Assembly: GCA_016801885.1 (NCBI GenBank)
Contig: JAFBJY010000401.1
Span: forward strand, 124,001 to 188,000
Origin: Toxotes chatareus
Lineage: Eukaryota > Chordata > Actinopteri > Toxotidae
Direction of reading: 5' to 3'
Length of the DNA stretch: 64,000 nt
A program made the position numbers and the translations under genes. Shown here in pieces: positions 44,581 to 56,295 of this stretch. The notes below the pieces were generated by a model. That model did not search any database. It was not told where the DNA came from and worked only from the letters and a program-made list of their open reading frames with translations. The stretch's first letter is position 1. Each line of letters starts with the position of its first letter.

Positions 44581-44889
44581 AGCTTTCTCACACACACAGT
44601 ACAAAAACATTTTCATTATTTGGACAGTAAACTTGTGCAACTGCATTGTGTATACACAGCTGTTAACTGTCTCCCCTTCACCATTTTGGACTCATCTTTA
44701 TTTCCCTTTTTTTTCACAGTACACATGTTACTGTAAATCCAACAGCAGTGGACTTCCTGTCATCCTTGGAGATGACAATGCACACTTTAAACACATGCTT
44801 TGGAACTTGTCTGTAGTCCCTATTATTCAATTCAGCACCACAGTATTGTGTCTCTTCCACTTAGCCTCAATCATTGCTGCTTTATTTAC

Positions 44890-45430
44890 AGTACCAGTCA
44901 AAAGTTTGGACACAGCTTCTCATTCACTGTTTTTTCTTTATGTGAGGAGGTGTGATGGTGTGGGGGTGCACACTTAACCAGCATAGCTACCACAGCATTC
45001 TGCAGCCACGTGCCATCCCATCTGCTTTGTGCTTAGTTGGACCATCATTTGTTTTTCAACAGGATAATGACCCCAAACACACCTCCAGGCTGTGTGAGGG
45101 CTATTTCACCAAGAAGGAGAGTGATGGAGTGCTGCATCAGACCACCTGGCCTCCACAGTCACCTCACCTACACCCAATTCAGATGCTTTGGGATCACTTG
45201 GAGCGCAGACTGAAGGAAAACAGCCAACAAGTGCTCAGCACCTCTGGGAACTCCTTCAAGACTGTTGGAAAACCATTCCAGGTGACTACCTCATCAAACT
45301 CACTGACACAATGCCAACAGTGTGCAAAGCTGTCATCAAAGCAAAAGGTGGCTACTTTCCACAATCCAAAATACAAAACATATTCTGCTTGCTTTCACAC
45401 TTTTTTCTTAACTATATAATTTGAAGGCCA
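44890..45430 (+). mobile_element. Tc1-type transposon remnant, C-terminal transposase
   Basis: Begins with the terminal 'accagtcaaaagtttggaca' typical of fish Tc1 elements and goes directly into the C-terminal catalytic half: 'FQQDNDPKHTSR' (with the second catalytic Asp), 'WPPQSPHLHPIQ' and a helix ending 'CKAVIKAKGGYF'. The N-terminal half is deleted. A frameshift around 45,230 splits the reading between two frames. Confidence 0.85.
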
Positions 45431-46238
45431 TTATAAATGTTAACTGTCTTTTAGAGCTACTATTTTTTTTAGAAATGGCTATTGTTTTTTCAGACTATGA
45501 GGTGTCCTATTCCCATTGAAATTCTATCTGCTAAACTTCCTGTTAGTTCCTTTAAATGTGGGCTTTAGCATTTCTGGGCACATAATCAAAGATCCTCTCC
45601 TCTATCCTGAACTCTCAGCTTTGTATGTTTAATGCTGATGTCATATTCAGTGCTTGTACCACATCTCAAACACTTTTCGCGCTCAGCTCAACTGGACAGT
45701 CAACTGGCTGGCTCACATTTACTTCAGACAAATCTTCAACATCCATCTTCAACCATCGTCGCTGTCATGGACAAATGCAGCTTTTCTGACAGCTGGGTGG
45801 AAGAGCCAGCATTTAAGGACTGGCTCAGCTCTGTAGTAGGGAAGTCAAATAAATGTCATTACATTCAACTTTATTGTCATTACACATGTACAAGGACAAG
45901 GTAACCAAATGCAGTTTAGCATCTAACCACAAGTGCTAAAGCAGAAAGTGCAGGATATACAGTGTCTACAGTATGTAGAACTTACAGTCAACAACATCAG
46001 TCAGTCTCTAAATCTTTTCTGTTGTCTATAGTTTTATATATGTCAAAATATAAGTCAACGTTAATAAGGTCACTGATTAACACTTGCAACTCAGTGTCCT
46101 GATGGTTTTAAAAAAAAAATCCAAAGGTAGTAAAAAGCTATTAAGTCATCAGTCTGCCCACATGTTGCAGTGACAAAGAACCATAGATAGGCAAGGTGAT
46201 AACTAACATGTAATTGTGCTTGCTCTTATTCTTCTTAG
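45431..46238. other. No recognised gene
   Basis: AT-rich spacer. It contains a LINE-type 3' word ('attcaactttattgtcatta', about 45,863) similar in complement to the LINE end at 53,030. Confidence 0.4.
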
Positions 46239-46341
46239 GACTTTGATGACCCACACATGTCCCACACCTCAAACGGGATCCTGACACTGATTCCTCAACA
46301 CAGTGTGGACTCTCCTGACTCACTGCACCTACAGGCTTCAG
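46239..46341 (+). other. Possible orphan exon
   Basis: Flanked by a good acceptor (ttcttcttag) and a good donor (gtactg). The open sense is 'DFDDPHMSHTSNGILTLIP', followed by 'QHSVDSPDSLHLQAS'. I do not recognise the protein. No neighbouring exon could be joined with confidence, so it may be chance or a relic of an inserted gene fragment. Confidence 0.3.
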
Positions 46342-47190
46342 GTACTGCAATCATTTTGGAGGGAACAGTGCTGATGGATGGCCTTAAAACCTTACACATG
46401 CCATGTGCCTTCTCTTTCCACTTATTTACGCCCTCAACTTGGAATACCCTCAACAACACAACAACACCTTTGACTTCATTCAAAGAGTGCTTCTGTCACT
46501 TGGACACAAGACCCTAAAGCAAAAAAAAATACACTCCCTCCCCCCAAAAATCTTCTCTTGCACTGACTCATTGTCTTCACAATGTCAATAGAATGTCACG
46601 TTAGGTTTGCTCAGTACTGGGAAAGTGTCCCCTTGGTCAGCCCTTTTTTTGCTGGAGCCAGCCTCATTGCTCTTTCTTCTCAAACAGGCTGCTAAATACT
46701 TTGCTGTTCACAAGGAGAAATGTCAACAGCTTTTCTTTCAGCCCTTCTTCTTCCCTCTCTCTTCATGCTGACACCATTGTGGCCATATAGCAGCATCAGG
46801 CTCTATAGCCAGTTACCTCCAAATTGACTACATTGGAACTCAGTCTCCAGTACAGTTAGACTCATCCTCTAAGAATTCACTCACAATGTTTTCAGCAGGT
46901 TTTAGCTGTTGCTGTCTCAAATGTCTGCATTACACTTGCACATTACACAGTTAGACTTGTGCACATTCATATCTGCTGTTCATGTTAATGACTGGACACA
47001 ATTTCTTCTTCTTAGAGAACAAATAAACTGTTTTATGTCCCCTTCAAAATGTCTCTTTTTCTTACAACAGCTTAACACTTTTAGTTCAGCTGACTTCAAG
47101 ATTTTCAGCCAATCACTTTCCATATATTTTACTAGTAATGTCGATGCTTAACTCAGTTTTACCGAGTATAATAACAGTGGGCAAATGGGA
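46342..47190. other. No recognised gene; LINE-like scraps
   Basis: The stretch at 46,400-46,500 reads 'TPSTWNTLN', followed by 'LTSFKECF', like the C-terminal end of LINE ORF2 proteins. The rest is unassigned. Confidence 0.35.
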
Positions 47191-48010
47191 AGACATATTT
47201 TTGTTTTCTATTGATTTGACAGTGTTCCAGAATTTTTGGGGTCAGAGCGATTACAAACGAGTTGCTGTTTGAAAAAGCTGGATTTTGTGTGTCTGACTGA
47301 CTGAGTACATCTGTTTCTTATTGCCCTGTATGTCTGCCAGTCTGATGTTTCATTAGAAGAATTGCTTTTTATGCCATAGGTGCTGTTTATGGCCAATAAG
47401 CTCAGTTAGATCAGAACTGAACCAGGGACTGAGACGCTTTTTATCCTCATTCTTTTGAGAGGAGCATGTTTGTTCAAGATGGCACCCAACAAAGTTTTAA
47501 AGTATGTCCAGGCATCTTCCACGTCAGGGAGAAGACCAATTCTGTGCCATTCAACTTGTGTCAGGTCATATAAAAAGTCTCTTCATTAAAGTTTTTCTGG
47601 AGGCGTTTGAAAACAATCAAGGGAGGGCTTCTTGAGATGGTGCCCTTACGCACACAAGCTACATCATAATGTTCCTAATGGAAGCTTTGACAAAAAACTT
47701 AACATGTATATCTATCTGGCCTGTTGGTGAGTGTAACATCAATTAATGTGCCACATTCCATAGTCTTGGTATTGTAACTGGTAGGGGCCTGCACAATCTG
47801 GGACAGGTTTAGTGCATCCAGCTGTAACTGCACAGAATATGGAGGGTCAAGCACATCCCAATTCAAGTCCCCTAGCAGGAGAAATTCAGAGGAGGTGTGA
47901 GGGGCAATCAGCTCACTTGGAGCAGGCAGAGCACAGGCAGGGGCAGAGGGCGGCCTGTAACAACCAGCAACAGTGAGAGATTTTTACAACAATCATCTCC
48001 AACTGTTTGG
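47191..48010 (-). mobile_element. Non-LTR retrotransposon fragment (endonuclease and linker)
   Basis: On the minus strand, about 47,820-47,880 reads 'LLLGDLNWDVLDPP' (an endonuclease strand with the usual Asp-x-Asn). Further on comes 'WQTYRAIRNRCTQSVR', the linker before reverse transcriptase. It differs from the LINEs at 28, 50 and 62 kb and belongs to another LINE group. It is broken by stops. Confidence 0.65.
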
Positions 48011-48519
48011 CCACAGATTTAGAGGAAATCACAGTGCACTGCAAGTGCGCAGAATAGTATGTTTAAATGCATTAAACCAGAATAGTAGGTCAGTATTCAG
48101 GGCAGAATACTATGTTTAAATGCATTAAACCAAGGCTTTTGCCATTACAAAACAGTCAAAGGCTAATAAATGTACATCAGAACATTTAGCTTTGTTGGCA
48201 GAGGAATCAGTGAGTGAGCAAAGATCTGGACCAGGGAAACTGGCGTAATTGCTGAGAGTCAAACATGTCACTGATGTGCAGGCTGTAGAAAAAGGCTAAA
48301 TGAATGGAGCTGCAGAGTAAGGAGCTCATTCTGAGTGGCCCTCATGCTACAATTCACCATTTCACATTGCATTGAATATTATTTAACTCACTGTTTATTG
48401 CACATTTTGAAAAGTGCAGCTTTGTATTGATACATACAGTTGAATTTTCTAATGCCTTCTAAATACAGGTTTAGGAGTCAGATGTTTGATGACATGCTAA
48501 CAGATGTTTGTGTGTCTCT
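48011..48519. other. No recognised gene; short direct duplication
   Basis: 'tatgtttaaatgcattaaac' occurs twice (about 48,058 and 48,110) with related flanks. Nothing else was recognised. Confidence 0.4.
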
Positions 48520-48524
48520 GAAGG

Positions 48525-48553
48525 TACCCTGACTGGAAACCAAGTCTGCCAAG
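48525..48553 (+). pseudogene. znf638-like: End of the first-finger exon ('YPDWKPSLP'), unit D
   Basis: The sense 'YPDWKPSLP' before a gtcagc donor matches the sequence that follows the His pair of the first finger in ZNF638-family proteins. The 5' part of the exon with the His ligands is absent, so this is the left breakpoint of unit D. Unit C lacks this exon. Confidence 0.5.
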
Positions 48554-48670
48554 GTCAGCTAGACTCTTGTTCTTCTGTTTTCAATAATAAGAAAAATGCA
48601 CATCCATTCAAATGCTGCTGTTTAAGCTGTCATTTCACTGGTTATGTCTGTCACTCAATGTGTTATCCAG

Positions 48671-49664
48671 TCAGAGCAGACCATATGGCAGCCGAGCTCT
48701 GTGGGATCCCAAGGATCGCTCTCCATCCCATTCCGTGTCTCAGAGCCTCACAGGTTCTCCCACCCCAAGTCCTCCTCACAACAAACACAGGGTGGGCCCC
48801 CATCCCCACAGGCCACACAGGAAGCTCTACTCCCTCACCATCTCCCTCGCTTCCACCACTGCACAGGTAGACCACAGACTAGAGGCACAGTGTCTACAAA
48901 GTGGGACAGTGTACAACTCTGTTAAATATTCATCTGCAAACTTACAAATAATACAAATATGTAGTGAGCTCATTTGCTAAAGTGCTACTGGACTGTTCAG
49001 TGGTGCTGCAGGTTCTTAATACACAATTATCTTTTCAGCAATAAATGACTCAGACCAGGGGAAATGTCTGTATGATAGTTTACTCACTTCTAACCTCATC
49101 CATCCATTCACTATCCTAAGAACACGGGCATCGCTTGGAGGGCTGCCACTCCAGCTCACACAGTCCCTCTCACTCACACCCAACCTCCTCCTCCTCCAGA
49201 GATCTCCGGCCTGAGAGGAAGGACAAGGAATCATCAGGTTAGTCAGTGTGTAGCTTTGTTCTTTACAGACTGATGTATGTTCAGAGTCTGACTCTGGAAA
49301 GCTCTTTTAAAGTCATCTGCTAACGGGGAAGAGAGTTTGTCTGTGCTCAGCTAAAATCACACTTTACCTGTTGTTTACCTGAGATTTCTGACATCACTTC
49401 TAGTTTTGGAGCCTTACACAAGAGTGATGTGGAGCTTTCTTTGCTTTCCCTCCTCCCTTTGCTTCGTGCTGTGTCTACAGGGGGTTCCTCTCGCATCTGT
49501 GGGAAGCGTCCACACCATGACTCCACTGACACCAGCTGACATCCACCCTCCTCTAAGGCGGCTCACAGCTCCAAACGTGGACAGTCCAACATCACAACTG
49601 TCAAGAGCGGGATGAAGACTGGAACTAAGATGGCTGAGACAGCAAGTAACAAGGCGGCTGACAC
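48671..49664 (+). pseudogene. znf638-like: SR exon, mini-exon and basic exon, unit D
   Basis: Three exons: 48,671-48,866, about 49,201-49,237 and about 49,481-49,664. The SR exon starts 'SRPYGSRALWDPKDRSPSHS' but loses one C near 48,830 and shifts. The mini-exon reads '..RPERKDKESS'. The basic exon, 'GKRPHHDSTDTSRHPP', keeps the phase that unit C has lost. Between the first two, an insertion of ~190 bp at about 48,925-49,145 is not present in C. Confidence 0.6.
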
Positions 49665-49802
49665 AGTGGCTGTTTTTCTCTTTAGTTGTGTAAAGCTTGT
49701 CACAGAATTCCAGTGTTTTGGACCAAGCTCAGCCACAGCTAACTATGTCTACACACTTCTTTCAGCCTAAAACTAAGCAAAGACTAATGCTGTTGCTTTG
49801 TA

Positions 49803-50020
49803 GTGTGCCAGGCCTCCTCCAGCCAAGAAGAAGAAGAAAACAGCCACTCCAGCCTCTCTGGGTTCGTCTGTTTCAGATGGTCTGCTTTATCTGACAGGCA
49901 TTCCAAACCACGCCTCAGAGCAGGAAGTTACTGACTTGGTCGGCCTTTGGCAAGATCAACAACGTGATCCTCATGCCGTGCTCAGAAGAAAGAGAGTGAG
50001 AAGAGCCAAGGACAGAAGGT
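49803..50020 (+). pseudogene. znf638-like: RRM1-like exon, frameshifted, unit D
   Basis: Counterpart of 31,879-32,090. 'LLYLTGIPNHASEQEVTDLV' is readable. Two bases are then missing after 'gacttggtcgg' and one A is extra in 'gaagaaagagag', so the rest is out of frame. Confidence 0.6.
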
Positions 50021-50255
50021 ACGTCTAAGAGTATCTACATGTTCATGTGTTTTACAAAAAATTTCACTTTGAGATTTGATGTTCCAGAGCAGTTTCAAAC
50101 AGATAATAGGAAAAAAAAACAGAAGAAAAATGAAGTGTAGTCAGTGTTGCAGTTTGCTCATGTTGTGAATATTACAGGCAAAAAGAAAGAACATGTTTCA
50201 GTAATCAGTCCATTTCTTGAAAACAGAGGATGCTTATTTTCTGTTTTGTTGTATT

Positions 50256-52330
50256 AAGATAGATAGATAGATAGCACTTTATTGATCCCACAGCAGGGAA
50301 ATTCACTTGTTGGCAGCTCACAAGCAAAAACAGGAGAAAAAAAAAAAAGAAAAAGGATAAAGTGCAGTAGTGTGTATGTGATTCAGTAAAAACACAAAAT
50401 GCAAAAATAGTAAAAAACAACTAAAACCTGGCAATATACAAATATACAAATTTACATAGTGAGTGATGGAGGGGGGAGATTAGGATCCTGTGGAGGAGAG
50501 AAAAAATATATATATATATATTTACATATAAATGCACGACAGATGAAATGTTAGACCAGACCAGTATACAACCAAACAGTTGAGTTGTACAGTCTGACAG
50601 CAGAGGGAATGAAGGACCTGCGGTAGCACTCCTTCTTACATTGTGGATGCTGAAGTCTGCTGCTGAAGGAGCTGCTCAGCGCTTCCACAGTCTGGTGCAG
50701 GGGTGAGAGGTGTTGTCCATAATGGATGCCAGCTTGGCTAACATCCTCGTCTCACCCACCTCCTCCACAGTGTCCAGCGGGCAGCCTAAGACAGAGCTGG
50801 CCCTCCTGACCAGCTTGTTCAGTCTCTTTCTGTCTCTGTCTGTGCTGCCTGCTCCCCAGCAGGCCACGGCATAATGGACAGCAGAGGCTACCACAGAGTC
50901 ATAAAATGTCTTTAGAAGAGGCCTGCACACTCCAAAGGACCTCAGTCTCCTCAGAAGGTGGAGGCCACTTTGGCCCTTCTTGTACAGGGCATCAGTGTTG
51001 TGCGTCCAGTCCAGTTTATTGTTGACGTGAACACCCAGGTACTTGAAGCTGTCCATCAACTCAATGTCTGCACCCTGGATGTTCACCAGTGTGTGTGGTA
51101 GTGTCCTTCTCCAGAAGTCAATCACCATCTCCTTCCTCTTACTGGTGTTTAAGCACAGGTGGTTGCGCTGACACCAGTCAATAAAGTCCATGATGACCTG
51201 TACTCCAGCTCATTCCCCTCAGACACACAGCCAACAATGGCTGAGTCATCGGAGAACTTCTGGAGATGACAGCTGCTGGAGTTGTAAGTGAAATCTGACG
51301 TGTAGAGGGTGAAGAGAAACGGTGAGAGCACTGTTCCCTGAGGGGCTCCAGTGCTGCAGGCTACTACCTCAGACACACAGTTATGCAGCCTCACACACTG
51401 TGGCCTGTTGGTGAGGTAGTCAAAGGTCCATGTGGCCAGATGTTCATCCACCCCTGCCCCCTCCAGCTTCCCTCAGAGCAGCGCTGGCTGGATGGTGTTG
51501 AAAGCACTGGAGAAATCAAAAACATGACCCTCACAGAGCTCCCTGCGGTCGGGAGCAGGTAGATGCAGCAGGTAGATGCAGCAGATAGATGATAGCGTCG
51601 TCCACCCTGATGTTGGGCCTGTAGGCAAACTGCAGCGGGTCCATCACTGTGCTCACCACGGAGCCAAGGTGGCTGAGGATGAGGCTCTCCATGGTCTTCA
51701 TCAGATGGGAGGTCAGGCGACCGGTCAAACACCGTACCCTCCAGGTTGGCACAGTGTTCTCCACACAGAAGTTGACATAGTCTGTGATGCAGTGAGTCAG
51801 GCTGTCCATGTCATCTCCATGAGAGCCGCAGAGTGTTTCCCAGTCAGTTGTCTGGAAACAGTCGCTCAGTCTCTCACTGGCCTCATCAGTCCACACTCTC
51901 ACAGACTTCTTCTGAGCAGGCTCTCTTCTCACCTTGGGTGTGTATTCAGGGAGCAGATGGACGAGGTTGTGATCAGAGCGCCCTAGTGGGGGAGGGGGCG
52001 GAGGTGTATGCGTCTTTGACATTAGCGTACAGTAAGTCCAACGTACTGTTCTGCCTGGTGCAGCACTTCACGTACTTGGTGAAGGTAGGGAGAGTGGAGG
52101 AGAGTGAGGCATGCTTGAAATACCCCCTGATGAGCAGGAGGGGTCGCGGGTGTCTAGTCTGCATACGACTCACAGCGCTGTGCAGCAGCTCACACGCAGC
52201 CGTAGCATCGGCCGAGGGAGGGATGTTAACATTAAACACAATAACATGCCAAAACTCCCTCGGTAGGTAATACAGCCAAATGCTGACAGCAAGTAACTCC
52301 ATGTTCTGACCATTTTTCACTCTTTTCTCT
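50256..52330 (-). mobile_element. LINE (CR1/L2/Rex1-like), nearly whole ORF2, minus strand
   Basis: The 3' end at 50,256 is a GATA repeat then 'actttattgatcccac'. Reading up the minus strand, the RT C-terminal part (50,676-51,191) is 'YLGVHVNNKLDW' and 'LLRRLRSFGVC'. The palm (51,149-51,451) has 'GAPQGTVLSPFLFTLY' and the catalytic 'FSDDSAIVG'. Motif A lies at about 51,500, 'FAYRPN' at about 51,620, and endonuclease C-terminal sequence ('SDHNLVHLLP') runs to about 52,300. Several frameshifts make it inactive. It abuts a plus-strand piece of the same family. Confidence 0.85.
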
Positions 52331-53052
52331 CCGCCACTCTCCTGTCTGCACGCTCAAGTTTAAATCCGTCCAGGGAAACCACAGAGTCCGGTGTCAGTTC
52401 GCCCTGTACTCCCTCTGCAGCCAGGAGGTACATATACCTCAGCCAGGAGGTACATATACCTTCTCTGTACTGGATTATATCAACACCACCACTGACAGCG
52501 TCACAACACAGAAACAGATCACCACGTACCCTAATCAGAAGCCATGGATGAACAAGGAGGTGCGGCTCCTGCTGAAGGCCCGGGACACCGTCTTCAGATC
52601 AGGTGATGCACAAGCCTACAGTGAGTCCACGGCTAACCTGAAGAGGGCCATCAAAAAGGCCAAGCACTGCTACAAGCTAAAGGTAACATTTTTCCAACTC
52701 TGACTCCCGACACATGTGGCAGAGCATCCAGGCCATCAGTGACTACAAGCCCAGCAGTGTCACTCCGGCAGCTACAGATGTCTCCTTCCTCAATGAGCTA
52801 AATTACTTTATGCTCGCTTTGACAGAGACAACAAGGAGATGACTAACAAGACAACACCCTCAGCAGACCATCAGTAAATTTTGTCCATAGAATACCCATC
52901 TATATATCTGTTGATTGTAAATATATATCTCAACTGTAGACACTTTATATCCTGCACTTGCTGCTTTGCACTTCTGCTTAGATGCTAAACTGCATTTGGT
53001 TACCCTGTCCTTATACATGTGTAATGACAATAAAGTTGAATCTAATCTAATC
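52331..53052 (+). mobile_element. Second LINE piece, plus strand, head-to-head
   Basis: The plus-strand linker region reads 'ITTYPNQKPWMNKEVRLL', then 'KARDTVFRSGDAQAYSESTA'. It jumps to a 3' UTR ending 'gacaataaagttgaat' with 'ctaat' repeats. Together with 50,256-52,330 it forms a head-to-head pair that replaces about 1.3 kb of host sequence (unit C 32,330-33,625). Confidence 0.75.
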
Positions 53053-53126
53053 TGGTGCAGCATTTCTAGTTGTTTGTGAACCTTGAGCAGTAACTGCTGA
53101 TTAACACTAAAAACCTCTTTACACAG

Positions 53127-53168
53127 GTGGCTCTCTACAATCTGCTGATGGGATCAGTGGAGCCATTA
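53127..53168 (+). pseudogene. znf638-like: 42-nt exon-like segment, unit D
   Basis: Same as 33,701-33,742 with intact borders. Its upstream RRM2 exon is gone. Confidence 0.4.
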
Positions 53169-53494
53169 GTGAGTATTTCTACCATTTGATATTTCTATGC
53201 ACTTCATCTTATTTATTGCTTGATGTAACAAGGACAGTGCACGTTAATAAACTTTGCTGTAAATACACCAGGGACAAGTGTAGATGATCCAAATGTACAT
53301 TTACACTAAGCTCTTTAAAGTAATAAACCTAAATCAGGCTGAAGGGTCTTACTGTCAAACTGCAGCAGTAAGTGTTCAGTTGTCCCTGTCCTACATAAAC
53401 AGGGACAGTCCTGTAAAACGTGACGTCTGCTGGAACTTTACAACTAGTTTTTGTTGGAAAGTACGTTAAAGTAAGAAAAAAGTATTTTTCATGA

Positions 53495-53870
53495 GTAAAA
53501 GACCAAGATGGCGGTGCACAGTGGTGCAGCGGCTTCTCGAGCTCCCGGGATTAAGCCTTATTTTTCCAACTTCGAGGAGCTTTTAGCTCTAGTGCTAAAT
53601 TCGCGTGTAAGGTACAGCTCTACAGAACTTATGGTTTGACGTGGTTGCGGGAGACTTTAACCTCGTGAAACTGACGGACACTTTGCCCAGATTTTACCAG
53701 CATGTCACCATGTCACACATTTTCCCTTATGTTTATGTTTATTTTTATATTTATATTTTTCACTCTTACATCTTACATCTTGCTCTTGATGGCTTCAACT
53801 GGGACCTGAGTTCTTATTTCGTACCATAACATGTAAATGTACTGGAATGACAATAAAAGGTCCTTGATCC
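53495..53870 (+). mobile_element. Heavily deleted LINE at the same site as in unit C
   Basis: Starts 'agatggcggtgcacagtggt', keeps the 5' part of the element ('gagctcccgg'), then jumps to the 3' UTR 'gacaataaaaggtccttgat'. The host junctions equal those of 34,098-35,108, so one ancestral insertion lost different internal parts in C and D. Confidence 0.75.
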
Positions 53871-54016
53871 TTGCATAGTAATATTGCAGAAACCCTCATT
53901 TACTGATGGTAATGAATATGTCTTCTGTATATCTTCTGCTTTAGTCTTCTGTGAACCTTGATCCACTAATTATCCGCTGGCTAATCAGTGATTGTATGTC
54001 CTTTTGTGTCCTCCAG

Positions 54017-54508
54017 GAGAGTACTGTTCCAGTGGGCTGGAGCAGGCTCTTGGTGATCAGTAATGTCCCCAACATGCCCTCTGGCTCCTCTGAGGTCCAA
54101 AAACTGGTGTCACGCTTTGGTACCGCTCATCAAGACCCTCGTGCTCAACAACATGGTGAGTGCTGTTTGTCTGTGCAGCTGCAGACATGCTAATCCACGA
54201 GATCCTCAGCCACCCCTGTCCTGAATATCCGTGTCCTCACACACAGCTCTGTCCTGGGCTGAAAATCCAAATCACATCTTGCTCTTTATCTGTAAAGACA
54301 TGTAACATGCTGTTGATGTGATGTTGTGCCTCTTCCTGCTTAGGTCATTTGTGAGATGGCGACTGCAGCCATGGCATACTCTGTTTACAAATGCTTCCAG
54401 ACGTTTCCGTGCATCATCCAGAACAACCCCTGTTCTTTCTCCGCAAGCCGGACCCCAAGGCCAAAACACAGACAAAAGTCATCACTCACGCACCTTGAGT
54501 CATCTGAG
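54017..54508 (+). pseudogene. znf638-like: RRM3-like exons, unit D
   Basis: Exons 54,017-54,155 and 54,344-54,508, as in unit C. The first has one extra C ('accgctcatc' for 'accgtcatc'), giving 139 nt and a shift. In the second, a lost C after 'aacaacccc' and a gained base near 'cactcacg' put most of the exon in a wrong frame ('NPCSFSASRTPRPKHRQ'). The borders are intact. Confidence 0.6.
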
Positions 54509-54651
54509 GTCAGTAATTGATTGGCAGTGCTTGCTCATTATTCAGTTAGACATATTTCTTATCTACTACTGGCATGATGTCCTGCAGCGTCAGCTCCATG
54601 TGCATGTGTTTGATGTCACACTGCTCAATAGCTCCTTGTGTCTGGTCATAG

Positions 54652-55085
54652 GATGCACCTGCTAACGGCAAAAGCAGCCAAACAGCAGCAGCTGCAGAGG
54701 AAGAGGAGGCTGTCCATATAGAGAAGTCTCAACCTCCTTTGGAGGTGGTGGAAAAAAAAAGACGCTTCTGGGACAGACCAGACCAGAAGATGAAGGGCAC
54801 AGAGAGGACCAAGCTTTGGGAGAAAACGCCAGCAAAGACAGCATCAGAAGCCGTGAGCCTAGCGCTGCTGTTTCCCACTCTTCAGCTGCACAAGACGCCA
54901 AAGCAGAAGCAGTCATGGATACAGACATGAGGGAAGCATCTGCTGATAAAACTGTCTCAGAGACAGTAGGAGACAATCCATCTGAAGCAGGAAAGGACAA
55001 AGCTGCAGGTGCCCAAGAGACAAAGGCATCTGTCTCTAATGGCAGAGCAGCTTCCATGGAGACGGCCATGCCAGAGCTACCTAAG
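54652..55085 (+). pseudogene. znf638-like: Acidic linker exon, unit D
   Basis: Acceptor gtcatag, donor gtaaca. It opens in phase 0 as 'DAPANGKSSQTAAAAEEEEA', then 'EVVEKKRRFWDRPDQKM'. One base is missing near 54,868 ('gagcctagcg' for 'gagcccaagcg'). The rest ('VMDTDMREASADKTVSET', 'PSEAGKDKAAGAQETKAS', 'AMPELPK') lies in the next frame. Confidence 0.6.
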
Positions 55086-55202
55086 GTAACATACAGCAGA
55101 AATGTGTCTCTCGCTCGTCAGCCTGTTGTTGGAGTCGGGTTGTTCTTCTGTGTAGCTCAGCCTGTGAGCTTTCATGTCTCTTTTTCATCCCTGTTTCACC
55201 AG

Positions 55203-55697
55203 GTCACTCAACAAATGGTTAACGCGTTGCTTGTGGAGTGCCCAACAAGAACCGGCAGCCATCCTAACAACGTAGCAACTTCCACCTGTGGCATGAAGGG
55301 GGAGACACAAACAGAGACAGAGCAGGACAAAAAGTCAGCAGAGGGGACAAAAGAGGCGGCCAAGAACCACACAGAGGAGGAGGTGAAGAAGCAGCAAAGG
55401 GAGAGGAAAGAGAGGGAAGCCAGAAAGGAGGCGAGGGAGAGAGAGAGGAAGGAGAGAGAGAGGAGGGCCTGGGAGAAGGAGGAGAGGGCAAAGAGGGAGA
55501 GGGAGTGGGATGAAAGAACCAGGAGGGAGAGTGAGAAGAGGGAGGAGGAAAGGAGGGAGCGGCAGAGGGAGAGGGAGAGAAAGAGAGCACATGGTGAAGG
55601 TTTGTCCAGATCCAGGTGGTCTTGCCGGTCAGAGGGATACAAGCAGAGCTCCTGGACGGACGCACAGCGTAACAGCTCACAGGCTGAGACCAGAATG
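55203..55697 (+). pseudogene. znf638-like: Coiled-coil Arg/Glu-rich exon, unit D (open)
   Basis: 495-nt exon, phase 0 at both ends, acceptor caccag, donor gtgagg. It is open throughout: 'VTQQMVNALLVECPTRTGS', then an acidic part and about 65 residues of charged, highly Arg/Glu-rich helix ('QRERKEREARKEARERE' and so on) likely to form a single helix or coiled coil. It ends 'GYKQSSWTDAQRNSSQAET'. This is the largest undamaged exon of the family here. Unit C has lost it by deletion and unit B has a shortened copy. Confidence 0.65.
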
Positions 55698-55792
55698 GTG
55701 AGGAGGTGCTGCTGGGTCAAAACCTGGACACTTAAATGTCTCCGTTGTGTCCTAACCCACAACCCCGTTTCTTTGTCCTGTCATGAAATCAG

Positions 55793-55953
55793 GTGGAGGA
55801 CAAGGACCACTTCCCATTCAACATGACTTTGTGACATTAGATGAAGTAGGAGATGTTAGCGACCTTCTGTGTTCTCCTGCTGTTGTTCCCATGGAAACCA
55901 CAGACAGGGAGGAGGAGGATGCTCCCACATCTGTCCCTCAGGACACTACAGGG
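55793..55953 (+). pseudogene. znf638-like: 'FVTLDEVGD' exon, unit D
   Basis: Encodes 'VEDKDHFPFNM' and, in another frame, 'FVTLDEVGDVSDLL', then 'METTDREEEDAPTSVPQ'. 'DFVTVDEVGEE'-type sequence is a hallmark of ZNF638 C-terminal regions and the best family indicator here. Four bases present in unit B ('atgagtgac') are missing in D ('atgac'), causing the shift. Confidence 0.7.
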
Positions 55954-56072
55954 GTACATTTTAGCTTGTGTATATCCCATCAAGCTTTTCTCTATATCTT
56001 TTATGGGGGTGTCCGAGACTTAAATGTCCACAGTCTTATGATGTCAGTCCTTTTCTGGGTTTCTGCTTCTAG

Positions 56073-56295
56073 GACGCACCCATGGAGGTTGCCATAGAAA
56101 CAGCAGTATCGGATGCCACAGCGACTCTGCTCAAGTCTGATCAACAAGTATCAGAGTCTGAACCCGTGAGAGCACCAACAGCTGACTCCTCAGACAGGTC
56201 GTCAGCTTTAACACTCGGTCCGGTCCTCACCGCTGCAGCATCCACCTTACCAGCTCCACAGGCTGAGTCCTCTCTCAGCCAAACACCTGAGACTG
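56073..56295 (+). pseudogene. znf638-like: Ser/Thr/Ala-rich exon, unit D
   Basis: Acceptor gcttctag, donor gtacag. It is open in a frame that follows the previous exon: 'DAPMEVAIETAVSDATATLL', then 'SESEPVRAPTADSSDRSSAL', ending 'SQTPETG'. Low complexity, probably disordered. Confidence 0.55.
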
